Part shown: one piece after another, positions 6,539 through 7,098 of the stretch
Numbering within the stretch: the first letter of the stretch is position 1
Layout of the letters: each line of letters begins with the position of its first letter
Source of the DNA: Piscirickettsiaceae bacterium
GTDB lineage: Bacteria > Pseudomonadota > Gammaproteobacteria > Nitrosococcales > Methylophagaceae
Assembly: GCA_030627065.1 (NCBI GenBank)
Contig: DAOUSV010000073.1
Location: forward strand, 1 to 7,098
Reading direction: 5' to 3'
Length of the DNA: 7,098 bases
The notes under the pieces: generated by a model
Seen by the model: only the letters and a program-made list of their open reading frames with translations
What the model was told of the DNA's origin: nothing
Databases searched by the model: none
Made by a program: the position numbers and the translations under genes

Positions 6539-7098
6539 ATGACTGCTGATGAAATGAAAAAACAAGCCGCTTATGCAGCACTAGAACACATTAATACTGA
6601 CGGCGTTGTCGGTGTTGGCACAGGCTCTACCGTTAATCACTTTATTGATGCACTAGCAACAATCAAAGGCAAAATCGAAGGCGCTGTTTCTAGCTCAATC
6701 GTATCAACAAAACGTTTAGAAGCTCACGGCATTCGCGTATTTAATCTTAATGAAGTAAGTGAAGTTGCTGTTTATGTTGATGGCGCTGATGAAGCAAATG
6801 ACAACTTACAGCTTATTAAAGGCGGTGGTGGTGCATTAACGCGTGAAAAAATCATTGCGGCAGCCAGTGCTAAATTCGTTTGTATTGCTGATGAAAGCAA
6901 ACTGGTGGGTGTGTTAGGTAAATTCCCTCTACCTGTTGAAGTTGTACCAATGGCTCGTAGCTATGTCGCTCGTGAAATTGTCAAAATGGGTGGCCAGCCT
7001 GTTTACCGTGACGGCTTTATCACTGATAACAGCAATGTAATAATTGACGTACATGGCTGGGATATTATGGAAGCAATTAAATTAGAAAAAGAACTTAA
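6539..7098 (+). CDS. rpiA: Ribose-5-phosphate isomerase A (partial, C-terminus beyond right edge)
   Basis: This cytoplasmic enzyme interconverts ribose 5-phosphate and ribulose 5-phosphate in the non-oxidative pentose phosphate pathway. The window holds 186 full codons with no stop; the family is usually about 219 residues, so about 33 are missing. Motifs are GVGTGSTV (25-32), the SSS..STKR substrate loop (51-59), YVDGADEAN (79-87), KGGGGALTREK (94-104), DESKLV and PLPVEVVPMA. The residues corresponding to E. coli catalytic and substrate-binding Asp81, Asp84, Lys94 and Glu103 are at exactly the same numbers, which supports the chosen ATG. An AGGA ribosome site (6528-6531) lies 7 bases upstream. 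It is divergent from ilvA, a gene order common in gammaproteobacteria. It complements pgl in pentose phosphate metabolism but belongs to a separate transcript. Confidence 0.97.
   Translation, partial: MTADEMKKQAAYAALEHINTDGVVGVGTGSTVNHFIDALATIKGKIEGAVSSSIVSTKRLEAHGIRVFNLNEVSEVAVYVDGADEANDNLQLIKGGGGALTREKIIAAASAKFVCIADESKLVGVLGKFPLPVEVVPMARSYVAREIVKMGGQPVYRDGFITDNSNVIIDVHGWDIMEAIKLEKEL

Overview
The window is ordinary chromosomal DNA of an AT-rich bacterium, most probably a gammaproteobacterium. The class is inferred from four things: the long IlvA with two C-terminal ACT-like domains, the divergent ilvA/rpiA pair, RpiA catalytic residues at the same positions as in Escherichia coli, and a glucokinase of the E. 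coli Glk type. I cannot name a genus from the sequence alone. I saw no tRNA, rRNA, CRISPR array, insertion sequence or phage gene.

Left part (1-1534, minus strand): a carbohydrate operon with pgl (6-phosphogluconolactonase) first and glk (glucokinase, cut by the left edge) directly after it. The pgl stop codon and the glk start codon touch. Together they supply glucose 6-phosphate and process the lactone made from it, at the entrance to the pentose phosphate / Entner-Doudoroff routes. A 143-bp divergent spacer with two operator-like inverted repeats separates pgl from a plus-strand gene for a secreted SIMPL-domain (YggE-like) protein at 1678-2376.

Middle part (2373-6425, minus strand): an apparent operon read as ilvA, then a membrane-anchored FMN/iron-sulfur GltB-like protein, then a CPA1-type Na+/H+ antiporter. 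The antiporter is broken. Two separate one-base losses in short homopolymers interrupt its N-terminal third, and the remaining part appears to lack about two membrane helices from the middle. Its stop codon overlaps that of the converging SIMPL gene by 4 bp.

Right part (6539-7098, plus strand): rpiA (ribose-5-phosphate isomerase A), divergent from ilvA, with a consensus -10 box in the short shared spacer. It runs off the right edge.

I found no convincing undescribed biological system. The points most worth a second look are the decayed (or mis-sequenced) antiporter, the membrane-bound GltB-like protein coupled to it without a glutaminase domain or GltD partner in view, and the inverted repeats between pgl and the SIMPL gene.
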